Origin: Flaviramulus basaltis
GTDB taxonomy: Bacteria > Bacteroidota > Bacteroidia > Flavobacteriales > Flavobacteriaceae
Assembly (NCBI RefSeq): GCF_900114265.1
Contig: NZ_FPKV01000003.1
Coordinates: forward strand, 607,247 to 671,246
Direction of reading: 5' to 3'
DNA length: 64,000 bases
The notes below the pieces were generated by a model. The model did no database searches. It saw nothing but the letters and a program-made list of their open reading frames with translations, and had not been told where the DNA came from. Below are positions 18,791 through 27,600 of this stretch, one piece after another (the stretch's first letter is position 1; each line of letters starts with the position of its first letter). A program made the translations under genes and the position numbers.

Positions 18791-19693
18791 ATGAAATATA
18801 TATATTATATAGTATTAACGGCACTTCTTTTTGTAAATAGTGCAATTTTCGCTCAACAAGAAAGTGCTTTTATTTTGTACCGTTCTAATATGAATATTGT
18901 CAATCCCGCTTATGTAGGAGTTGATAATGAAACCATAGTAACTACTAGTTTGCGTACACAATGGTCATCAATTCCAGAAGCTCCAGAAACGATAACTGCT
19001 TCGTTTGGTACACCACTAGGTAAGAATGTAGGCATTGGAATTTCTGTGGTAAATGACAAAACCTTTGTTGAAAATCAAACTGTTTTTGGAATTGATTTTT
19101 CTTATCATTTAAAAATGGATGAAGCTACAGATTTGTATTTAGGAATCAAAGCAGGAGGTAATTTTTACGATGTAAATACCACGGGATTAGAAACATATAA
19201 TATTGTTGAGGATCCAGCTTTAGGGTCAATAAGTAGTTTTAATCCAAATGTTGGTGCTGGAGCATTGTTAAAACACAATAAATGGTATGCCTCTTTGTCT
19301 GTACCAAAGCTATTAAGTACCACTAGAGCCAGAAATGAAGCAGGATATGCTATAACCGATTTTGATAGACCACATGTTTACCTAAGTGGAGGATATGAGT
19401 TTGATTTAGATCCAAATCCGGATCCAGCTTATCATATAATATTTAAACCTTCTATAATGGCACGATATGTTAAAGGCGCTCCGCTATCTATAGATTTGAA
19501 CTTGATGTTAGAATTGAGCACTAATTTTGAAGTTGGAGTTATGTATAGAATCGATAAAGCGTATGCAGCAATGACTACTTTTAATATAAATAAGAATATT
19601 AAGATTGGTTTTGCTCATGAAGTTAGTACTAGTCCTACATTATTAGGTATAGCAGGGTATACTAACGAATTCTTATTACAATATAAACTTTAA
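18791..19693 (+). CDS. PorP/SprF family T9SS outer-membrane protein
   Basis: A 300-residue outer-membrane protein with signal peptide (to about residue 21, IFAQ) and the family's opening QQESAFILYRSNMNIVNPAY. A typical beta-barrel pattern follows (GTPLGKNVGIGISVVNDKTF, LYLGIKAGGNFYDV, a central PHVYLSGGYEFDL, then short amphipathic strands to FLLQYKL). PorP/SprF proteins hold or help export T9SS type B cargo carrying CHU_C domains. It lies 24 bp after the gene at 13310, whose product has that domain, so the two are probably a cargo-partner pair in one transcript. It may also serve the second type B protein at 20031. Length is close to the family norm. Confidence 0.92.
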   Translation: MKYIYYIVLTALLFVNSAIFAQQESAFILYRSNMNIVNPAYVGVDNETIVTTSLRTQWSSIPEAPETITASFGTPLGKNVGIGISVVNDKTFVENQTVFGIDFSYHLKMDEATDLYLGIKAGGNFYDVNTTGLETYNIVEDPALGSISSFNPNVGAGALLKHNKWYASLSVPKLLSTTRARNEAGYAITDFDRPHVYLSGGYEFDLDPNPDPAYHIIFKPSIMARYVKGAPLSIDLNLMLELSTNFEVGVMYRIDKAYAAMTTFNINKNIKIGFAHEVSTSPTLLGIAGYTNEFLLQYKL

Positions 19694-20030
19694 AACATGA
19701 ACCCTATCTCAATAACATAAACAATTAAGTTTTGTTTACTTTTTCTCACTCTATTCATTGTCAAAAAAAATTAATAGAGTGCGTTGAGGTGAGGATTTTA
19801 TAAATTTATTTATTAAAGATTAGAGAAGTTATTTATACTGTAAACACTAGTTTTTGCTTATTGAAATTAAGAGAGAATAAAAAATATGCTCTTTATTTTA
19901 TGAGTAATATTTTTTAGGTCATACTAGCTAAATAATATTATTATATATGAAGGATGGTAAATATTAAAAAACTTGAAGGTGAATGTTTCAAAAATTGGAC
20001 TGGAATACTAAGAAAAATTACTTTAAAGAA
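19694..20030. other. Non-coding spacer, 337 bp
   Basis: Holds one hairpin (19747-19781) soon after the PorP/SprF gene and then an AT-rich run toward the start at 20031. No paired C-tract is present here, unlike upstream of 13310 and 24645. Confidence 0.5.
19747..19781 (+). terminator. Possible terminator after the PorP/SprF gene
   Basis: Nine-bp perfect stem, CACTCTATT (19747-19755) with AATAGAGTG (19773-19781), loop 17 nt. The T-tract after it is weak, so termination is uncertain. Confidence 0.35.
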
Positions 20031-23000
20031 ATGAAGAAATGTGTTACATTGAAAATAATTTTAGTTTTATTATTTTTCATATCGGAAATAACTTATGCAC
20101 AAGGTCCTAATCCTGTACTTACTGCTACAGGAAATCAGACTTATTGTGGCAGCTCTTTAAATATTGCACAAACGGCAAGTATTACTGACCCTAATGCTAC
20201 AACTACAGATGCCTCTGTTTATATTCAAATTCCTTCGGGATATGTATCTGGTGAAGATGAACTAATTCTTACAGGGACTAATCCTAATATAACCTCCACT
20301 TGGAGTGAAACAGAAGGAAAGCTAACTTTATCACCCAATACTCTTGGGGGAACAGTGTCCTACGCCGATCTTGAAGCAGCAATTTTGAATGTTCAATTCA
20401 ATAGTTCTTCAGCGACACCGTTAGCAGGAGAGAAAACATTTTCCATTCTTTTAGGTGTTGGTAATCGTGAACTCAGTTATTTACCTCGAAACGGACATTA
20501 TTATGAATATGTTCCACTGTTAGGTGTCACTTGGACAGATGCGAGATTTCTCGCAGAAACATATGTTTATCATGGTTTACAGGGCTATTTAGTTACTCTA
20601 ACAGCTGCAGATGAACAACAAATAGCAGGAATACAGGCACCCGGCGCTGGATGGATTGGCGCTACAGATGAAGCATCAGAAGGTGATTGGAGATGGGTAA
20701 CGGGGCCAGAAGGTCTTGCTAATGGAAATACTGGGACTCCTTTTTGGGTGGGTACTGGTTGTTTAGGCTGTGGTGGTTATAATGTGGCAACTCCAGATGG
20801 TGAGTTTAGTTTTTGGAATTCGAATTATAGTGAGCCTAATAATGCTGGTAATGAAAATTATGCACATATTGTTCATCCAGATTTACCAGGATCAAGAGAC
20901 GGTTCATGGAATGATATGGGAAATGGTGGTGGCCCAATTGGAGGATATTATGAGCCTTTGGGATTTGTTGTAGAATATGGAGGCATGCCAGGTGATAATC
21001 CTGATGTCCAAATTTTAGCAACTACTTCTTTAACAATCCCAGATAATATTTATTATCCTAAGAGATCTGCTACTATTTGTTCTTCAGAAACAGTTACATT
21101 TCAAGGGATTCCTACTACGACACCTCCAGGTGCACCAACAACAACAGAAGTGTATTGGTATGATGACTCTACAAGTGATATTCCTATATCGACAGGTATT
21201 AGTTTTACAACACCTGCTCTAAATACTACCACAATTTTTTATAGTGATAATGGATGTTTTTCTCAAAGAAAATCATTTACAGTAACGGTTAACCCAAGTA
21301 CGCTTCCAACTTTTGATGCGATACCTGATATTTGTGAAAACGATACATCTCCTATTTTACCAAGTTCTTCAACCAATAGTATTACTGGAACATGGAGTCC
21401 AGCTAGCGTTAGCAATACTGCAACAGGAACTTATACATTTACACCAGATGCTGGACAATGTGCCGCACCTACTTCATTAACAGTAACGGTTAATCCAAGT
21501 ACGCTTCCAACTTTTAATACGATTCCTGCTATTTGCACCAATGACACAGCTCCTGTTTTACCAAGTTCTTCAACCAATGGTTTTACTGGAACATGGAGTC
21601 CTGCTATTGTCAGCAATACTGCAACAGGAACCTATACATTTACACCAGATGCTGGACAATGCGCATCAACAGCTTCAATAACAGTAACAGTTGGTTCAAA
21701 TATTCTTCCAACTTTTGATGCGATACCTGATATTTGTGCCAATGACACAGCTCCTGTTTTACCAAGTTCTTCAACCAATGGTTTTACTGGAACATGGAGT
21801 CCAGCTACTGTAAGCAATACTGCAACAGGAACCTATACATTTACACCAGATGCTGGACAATGTGCCACAACAGCTTCATTAACAGTAACAGTTAATCCAA
21901 ATATTCTTCCAACTTTTAATGCGATACCAGCTATCTGTGAAAACGATACAGCTCCTATTTTACCAATAATGTCAACCAATGGTTTTACTGGAACATGGAG
22001 TCCAGCTAGTGTAAGCAATACCGCAACAGGAACTTATATATTTACACCAGATGCTGGACAATGTGCTACTACAGCTTCATTAACAATAACAGTTAATCCA
22101 AATATTCTTCCAACTTTTGATGCGATACCTGATATTTGTGAAAACGACACAGCTCCTGTTTTACCAACTACTTCAACTAATAGTTTTACTGGAACATGGA
22201 GTCCAGCTACTGTAAGCAATACTGCAACAGGAACATATACTTTTACACCTGATGCTGGACAATGTGCCACAACAGCTTTATTAACTGTAACAGTTAATCC
22301 AAATATTCTTCCAACTTTTGATGCGATACCTGATATTTGTGAAAACGACACAGCTCCTGTTTTACCAACAATGTCAACTAATGGTTTTTCTGGAACATGG
22401 AGTCCAGCTACTGTAAGCAATACTACAACAGGAACATATACTTTTACACCTGATGCTGGACAATGTGCCACAACAGCTTCATTAACTGTTACAGTTAATC
22501 CAAATATTCTTCCAACTTTTGATGCGATACCTGATATTTGTGAAAACGATACAGCTCCTATTTTACCAGCAATGTCAACTAATGGTTTTACTGGAACATG
22601 GAGTCCAGCTACTGTAAGCAATACTGCAACGGGAACTTATACGTTTACACCTGATGCAGGGCAATGTGCCACAACAGCTTCATTAACGGTAACGGTTAAT
22701 TCAAGTATTATTCCAACTTTTAATGCGATACCAGCTATTTGTGTTAATGACACAGCACCTGTTTTACCAACTACTTCAACTAATGGTTTTTCTGGAACTT
22801 GGAGTCCAACTATTGTTAGTAATACAGTAACGGGAACTTATACGTTTACACCAAATACTGGAACTGGAACTTGTGTCATAACAGCTTCATTAACAGTAAC
22901 GGTTAATCAAGAGACTCTTCCAACTTTTGATGGAATACCTGATATTTGTGAAAATGACACAGCTCCTATTTTACCTACAATGTCAACTAATGGTTTTTCT

Positions 23001-24260
23001 GGAACTTGGAGTCCAACTACTGTAAGCAATACTGCAACGGGAACTTATACATTTACACCTGATACAGGGCAATGTGCCTCAACAACTTCATTATCTGTAA
23101 CGGTTAATTCAAATATTCTTCCAACTTTTAATGCGATACCTGATGTTTGTGAAAATGACACAGCTCCTGTTTTACCAACAACGTCAACTAATGGTTTTTC
23201 TGGAACTTGGAGTCCAGCTAGTGTCAGCAATACTACAACAGGAACTTATACATTTACACCTGATACAGGACAATGTGCGACAACAGCTTCATTAACAGTA
23301 ACGGTTAATCCAAGTATTCTTCCAACTTTCAATGCGATACCAGCTATTTGTGCCAATTACACAGCTCCAGTTTTACCAAGTTCTTCGACTAATGGTTATA
23401 CAGGAACATGGAGTCCAGCTACTGTAAGCAATACTGCAACGGGAACTTATACATTTACACCAGATACTGGACAATGTGCCACAACGGCTTCTTTAACTGT
23501 AACCGTTAATCCGCTTCCAAATATTGATTTGAATTTGGATGGTAGCGCAGATGAGGTAGTTTGTTCAGATATTACTTCCTTTTCTTTTGCACTCGATGCA
23601 GGAATTCAAGATAATACACCTCCTAGTGACTATACCTATATTTGGACCAAAGATGGAAATGTTTTACCTGATAATACACCAACATTGGATGTTTCTGAAA
23701 TTGGTATTTATACCGTTGAAGTAACAAGTGCTTTTGGATGTAACCAAATAAGAACAATAACTGTTAAAACCTCGAAAAGTCCAACCATTGACACTATCGA
23801 AATTGTAGATTTAACCACTAATAATTCTGTTACAGTAAATTTGGAAGAGCCTGGAGATTTTCAATATATTATGGATGATCCCAATGGAATTTGGCAGGAT
23901 TATAATGTGTTTACTAATGTGTCTGGAGGCGTGCACACGGTTTATGTTAGCGACAAGTATGGTTGTCCTAGTGATAGCAGAGTGATTACTGTAGTAAGCG
24001 CTCCAAAATTCTTTACTCCAAACAATGATTCTTATAATGATTATTGGAATGTAAAAGGATTGAATGATGATGATTCAAAATCGATAATTTATATTTTTGA
24101 CCGCTACGGAAAGCTATTAAAACAATGGATTCCATCTTTAAATCGATTAGGTTGGGATGGTACTTTCAATGGAGCAGTTTTACCATCAGGTGATTACTGG
24201 TATACTTTAAAACTCGAAAATGGTAGAGAAGCTAAAGGACATTTTTCTTTAAAAAGATAA
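20031..24260 (+). CDS. T9SS type B protein with C-type lectin domain and eleven 67-residue repeats
   Basis: The start at 20031 gives a signal peptide (MKKCVTLKIILVLLFFISEI...AQ); a frame-compatible ATG at 19983 adds 16 charged residues. In the 1409-residue product, residues about 145-320 form a C-type lectin-like domain: GWIGATDEASEGDWRWVTG, then FWNSNYSEPNNAGNENYAHI (EPN, a mannose-type Ca/sugar motif in this fold), SWNDMG and GFVVEYGG. An Ig-like module follows, then eleven tandem repeats (about 423-1161; LPTFDAIPDICENDTAPVLP, GTWSPATVSNTATGTYTFTP, GQCATTASLTVTVNP). A PKD/Ig-like module precedes the CHU_C sorting domain (FTPNNDSYNDYWNVKG ... IFDRYGKLLKQW). Likely a long stalk presenting a lectin head at the cell surface. 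No PorP/SprF gene follows directly; the one at 18791 may serve. Confidence 0.88.
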   Translation: MKKCVTLKIILVLLFFISEITYAQGPNPVLTATGNQTYCGSSLNIAQTASITDPNATTTDASVYIQIPSGYVSGEDELILTGTNPNITSTWSETEGKLTLSPNTLGGTVSYADLEAAILNVQFNSSSATPLAGEKTFSILLGVGNRELSYLPRNGHYYEYVPLLGVTWTDARFLAETYVYHGLQGYLVTLTAADEQQIAGIQAPGAGWIGATDEASEGDWRWVTGPEGLANGNTGTPFWVGTGCLGCGGYNVATPDGEFSFWNSNYSEPNNAGNENYAHIVHPDLPGSRDGSWNDMGNGGGPIGGYYEPLGFVVEYGGMPGDNPDVQILATTSLTIPDNIYYPKRSATICSSETVTFQGIPTTTPPGAPTTTEVYWYDDSTSDIPISTGISFTTPALNTTTIFYSDNGCFSQRKSFTVTVNPSTLPTFDAIPDICENDTSPILPSSSTNSITGTWSPASVSNTATGTYTFTPDAGQCAAPTSLTVTVNPSTLPTFNTIPAICTNDTAPVLPSSSTNGFTGTWSPAIVSNTATGTYTFTPDAGQCASTASITVTVGSNILPTFDAIPDICANDTAPVLPSSSTNGFTGTWSPATVSNTATGTYTFTPDAGQCATTASLTVTVNPNILPTFNAIPAICENDTAPILPIMSTNGFTGTWSPASVSNTATGTYIFTPDAGQCATTASLTITVNPNILPTFDAIPDICENDTAPVLPTTSTNSFTGTWSPATVSNTATGTYTFTPDAGQCATTALLTVTVNPNILPTFDAIPDICENDTAPVLPTMSTNGFSGTWSPATVSNTTTGTYTFTPDAGQCATTASLTVTVNPNILPTFDAIPDICENDTAPILPAMSTNGFTGTWSPATVSNTATGTYTFTPDAGQCATTASLTVTVNSSIIPTFNAIPAICVNDTAPVLPTTSTNGFSGTWSPTIVSNTVTGTYTFTPNTGTGTCVITASLTVTVNQETLPTFDGIPDICENDTAPILPTMSTNGFSGTWSPTTVSNTATGTYTFTPDTGQCASTTSLSVTVNSNILPTFNAIPDVCENDTAPVLPTTSTNGFSGTWSPASVSNTTTGTYTFTPDTGQCATTASLTVTVNPSILPTFNAIPAICANYTAPVLPSSSTNGYTGTWSPATVSNTATGTYTFTPDTGQCATTASLTVTVNPLPNIDLNLDGSADEVVCSDITSFSFALDAGIQDNTPPSDYTYIWTKDGNVLPDNTPTLDVSEIGIYTVEVTSAFGCNQIRTITVKTSKSPTIDTIEIVDLTTNNSVTVNLEEPGDFQYIMDDPNGIWQDYNVFTNVSGGVHTVYVSDKYGCPSDSRVITVVSAPKFFTPNNDSYNDYWNVKGLNDDDSKSIIYIFDRYGKLLKQWIPSLNRLGWDGTFNGAVLPSGDYWYTLKLENGREAKGHFSLKR
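21297..23513 (+). repeat. Eleven in-frame 201-bp tandem repeats
   Basis: Each unit is 67 codons; unit eight is 2 codons longer (GTGTC in place of GQC), which gives 2217 bp in all. Units 3-7 are closest to one another at DNA level, so copy number probably varies between strains. Two conserved cysteines per unit could form a disulfide. Long antisense open frames across this block are shadows of the repeat. Confidence 0.92.
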
Positions 24261-24302
24261 ATTTATATTAATTTTTTTTATTGTGATAAATTATAAACAA
24301 AG

Positions 24303-24328
24303 CAATCTTTTTTTAATTAAAGAGATTG
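24303..24328 (+). terminator. Possible terminator after the lectin-repeat gene
   Basis: CAATCTTTTT (24303-24312) pairs with 24319-24328 with one G-T wobble, and can extend three pairs outward. The T-run lies inside the stem rather than after it, so the call is weak. Confidence 0.35.
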
Positions 24329-24565
24329 TTTAGCTCCTCTGTTAATTTTTTAAAGTGACAAGTATCTTATTAAGAATATAAATGCTCTATTTTAATTTAT
24401 AAATAATTAAATCTATAGGTAATATTTGATTTTAACCATTTTGTAAAAGGAAATATAAATGAAATTCATATTCAAATTGAATACTAGCTTGACACTGGCC
24501 GGTTATTGTATTTTTAAAAAAGAAAGTTATTTAATCAGGTTAGGTTTCAATCATTTGGAATTAAA

Positions 24566-24593
24566 CCCCCTATTAACTATCAAATACCCCCCT
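24566..24593 (+). promoter_or_regulatory. Paired C-tract element, gene at 24645
   Basis: C5 at 24566-24570 and C6 at 24587-24592, each followed by TA. The CT junctions are 22 bp apart, and a short CCCT at 24597-24600 follows. The element ends 52 bp before the ATG at 24645. Confidence 0.5.
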
Positions 24594-24644
24594 AAACCCT
24601 AACTAATATTTAGTCAAATTTGGGAATTACTAAACTAAAACCAA

Positions 24645-27600
24645 ATGACTACAATTTTTAAAACAAACAAAAAAATAGCTTTTTTTTGTTTGTCCTCAAT
24701 TACTTTTCTTCTAATTGTTAATCATATATTATTTATAGAATCAGACCAATATATTGCTATCACAAGTAGTAGTAATTATTCTTCAAACAATTTAAATTCT
24801 GCACTAAATTCTCAAAATAACAAACCCATTAATGCGTTAATTGGTCCTGGGTTAACAAAAAAGAGTTATACCGAGTTAGAGGTAGGACAAATACTAAGTC
24901 AAAATGATACAGGAGGAAAGGCCGTTAGCGCAGTGTTAATGCATAATGGTTATCTTTTTGTCCCATTGGGAGCAGATCACGGAGGCGGTAGAGGCGATGG
25001 CGCTTTTTCTTTTTATGATATTTCAGATCAAGAAAATCCAGTGGTTGTTTTCGACTCTAGAGATTATCCCGATGTTTACCATAATTCAAATTCATTTAAC
25101 TATGTTGGAAATTGGGGAGAAGTACATTCTTTACCTGTTATAGGAAATAGAATGGTAATTACTGAAACTGATAATGGCGAAGCAGGATTTTCTATATTTG
25201 ACACCTCTAATTTTTATGACGATGACCCTAATACACTGCCTCAAATTATTGGTCGTTTTAGATACCCAGGTGTTACAAGTCCTACAAATTATGACGGCTA
25301 TTCGTTTTCATTAGCCTCAAAAGGCGGTAAATATGTTTATGCTCCAACGGGTGCTTATGGGTTATATATAGTAGATATTACTGACCCTACAAATCCTACA
25401 TTCGTAAATAATTTAAGAACAGCAGAACTCTCTGGAGTATTCCCTAGAGCAGCGGTAGTTCTTGGAGATATATTGGTGTTATATGATGTTAATGCTGGAA
25501 GCGATTTGCTTGTTATGGATATTACAGATCCTGCAAATCCAGTACAATTGGCTCATGAAAATGATTTTGACCTTGGATATCAAGGATTCCTTTATGGTTC
25601 AGAATTTTTTAGTACTGCAGATGGTAGTATTAGAGCTTATGATATTTCGGACCCTTCAAATATTACTACAAAAATATATAACAGCAATACAGGGAGTGAG
25701 TTTTTAAATCCTGAATATGGTTTTGGGAAAGATAATAATGTATTTATTGGGCATTATCCTGGATTAACAAAATGGGACTTAGCAAATCCAAATCGACCAA
25801 TAGCACGTTGCGAACCTAGCAACCCTTATGCAGATGATTATGCATTTCTTACACCATTAGGAAATACGGCAGTTATAACAAGTGATCATGGTCATACTAA
25901 CAAACTTAATTTTGGTGTACATCAAGCTGAACCAGATAATTTAGCTCCCGCCGTTAAATATATTCTGCCTAAAGATGGAAGTGCTTCATTAAGCGTTAAT
26001 ACTTGTGTAGGTATTAGTTTTACAGATTTTATTGATCCCCTATCAATAAATGATACAACTTTGGAGATTTTAAATACAAGTACGAATGAAATAGTGTCAG
26101 GAACGTATAGCCAAATGTTTGGTTTTGTTAACTTTGTTCCTAATTTACCTTTAGACGTAGATACAACTTATGAAGTTGTTTTAAAAGATGAAGGCATCAA
26201 AGATTGGTCTGGAAATGCTATTGGAGGAGGAGACTCAGTCATTACAACTTTTTCCACAGGACCATCTATTGTAACAGTGAAAACGCCTAAAATTAATAAG
26301 GTTACAGATATTTATCCAGGAGATACAGCTTTATTTAGTATAGATCTTCAAGGCGAAGATATAAGTGAATTTACATTTTCTTGGGATTTTGGTGACGGAT
26401 CGCTACAAACAGCATATGATAGTTCGCTAACAAAAAGTCATCAATATGATACTGGAGGTAATTTTGTAGTCACTTTATATGTTAAGTATACTCAAAATGA
26501 TAAATTAGTACAATTAACAACTATTCAGGCTGTTACTAATGATTTAACAGATGAGGCGCCATCAAGAAGTGCCAAAATTTTATATGATGATGTTAATAAT
26601 TTAGTTTGGAATGTAAACCCAGATAATAATAGCGTTTCTGCTATTAGCGCTACAAATTATCAATTAATTTATGAAATTGCTGTAGGAGAAAATCCGAAGT
26701 CTTTAGCTTTAGCTTCAAATAATGAGTTATGGGTTGTTAATAAAAATAGTGCAACTATTAGTATTATTGATACTTCTACAGGTACTATTGATGAAACACT
26801 GTCATTAGACTACGCATCATCACCGGTAAGTATACTTATAGATAATACAAATAATACTGCTTATATAGCTTTACAAAGTACTCAAAAACTTATAAAGTAT
26901 GATATAAATAGCAAGTCGTTAATTAGTTCGTTAGATATAGGCCCATGGCCAAAAAGTTTAGCTTTGGATGCTTCTAGAAATCAATTATGGATTGCCCGGT
27001 TTATTTCTCCAGAAGATGCGGGTAAATTAACACTAGTAAATACAGATACATTTACTATAAATAAAGTAATCTCATTGCAACCTAGTACAGGTATTACTGA
27101 CAGTGCTACAAATGGTAGAGGGTTGCCTAATTATTTAGGAGCTTTAGCTATATCTCCAGATGGAACTCAAATGTTTGTGCCTTCAAAAAAAGATAATATT
27201 TATAGAGGTATCCAAAGAGATGGATTGCCACTTACTTTCGAAGCCTCTGTTAGAAGTATGGGAGCACAAATTGATTTGGATACGGGTGAAGAAAACTTTG
27301 CTGATAGAGTTGATTTTAATAATAGTGATTTTGCTACTGCAGCAGCTTATAGTCCAAATGGAAGCCAATTATTTGTAACTACTAATGGCACAAGTTCTAT
27401 CTGGATTGTGGATGCTTTTGATTTAACTCGTAGATCTGAAATTAGTTCTGGTGGTGATGCTCCCGATGATTTGGTTATAAGTCCAGATGGAAAAAAAATA
27501 TTTGTACATAATTTTATGAGTCGTTCAGTCGTTGCTTTTGATTCCAATTTAGCTTGTAATACGACCTGTAGTATTGTTAAAGAATTAAGTAAAACAACTG

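Larger units (their letters stand above)
24261..24644. other. Non-coding spacer, 384 bp
   Basis: Contains a possible hairpin (24303-24328) just after the upstream gene and the paired C-tract at 24566-24593. The rest is AT-rich with no ORF. Confidence 0.5.

Noticed and set aside
19983..20030. Earlier ATG for the lectin-repeat protein
   Set aside because: It adds 16 charged residues ahead of a normal signal peptide.
22034..22621. 195-codon open frame on the minus strand inside the lectin-repeat gene
   Set aside because: It and its shorter siblings repeat every 201 bp with the sense-strand repeats, and are an antisense by-product of the tandem array.
21297..23513. Regular tandem repeats as a CRISPR array
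   Set aside because: The unit is 201 bp, fully coding, in frame and without unique spacers.
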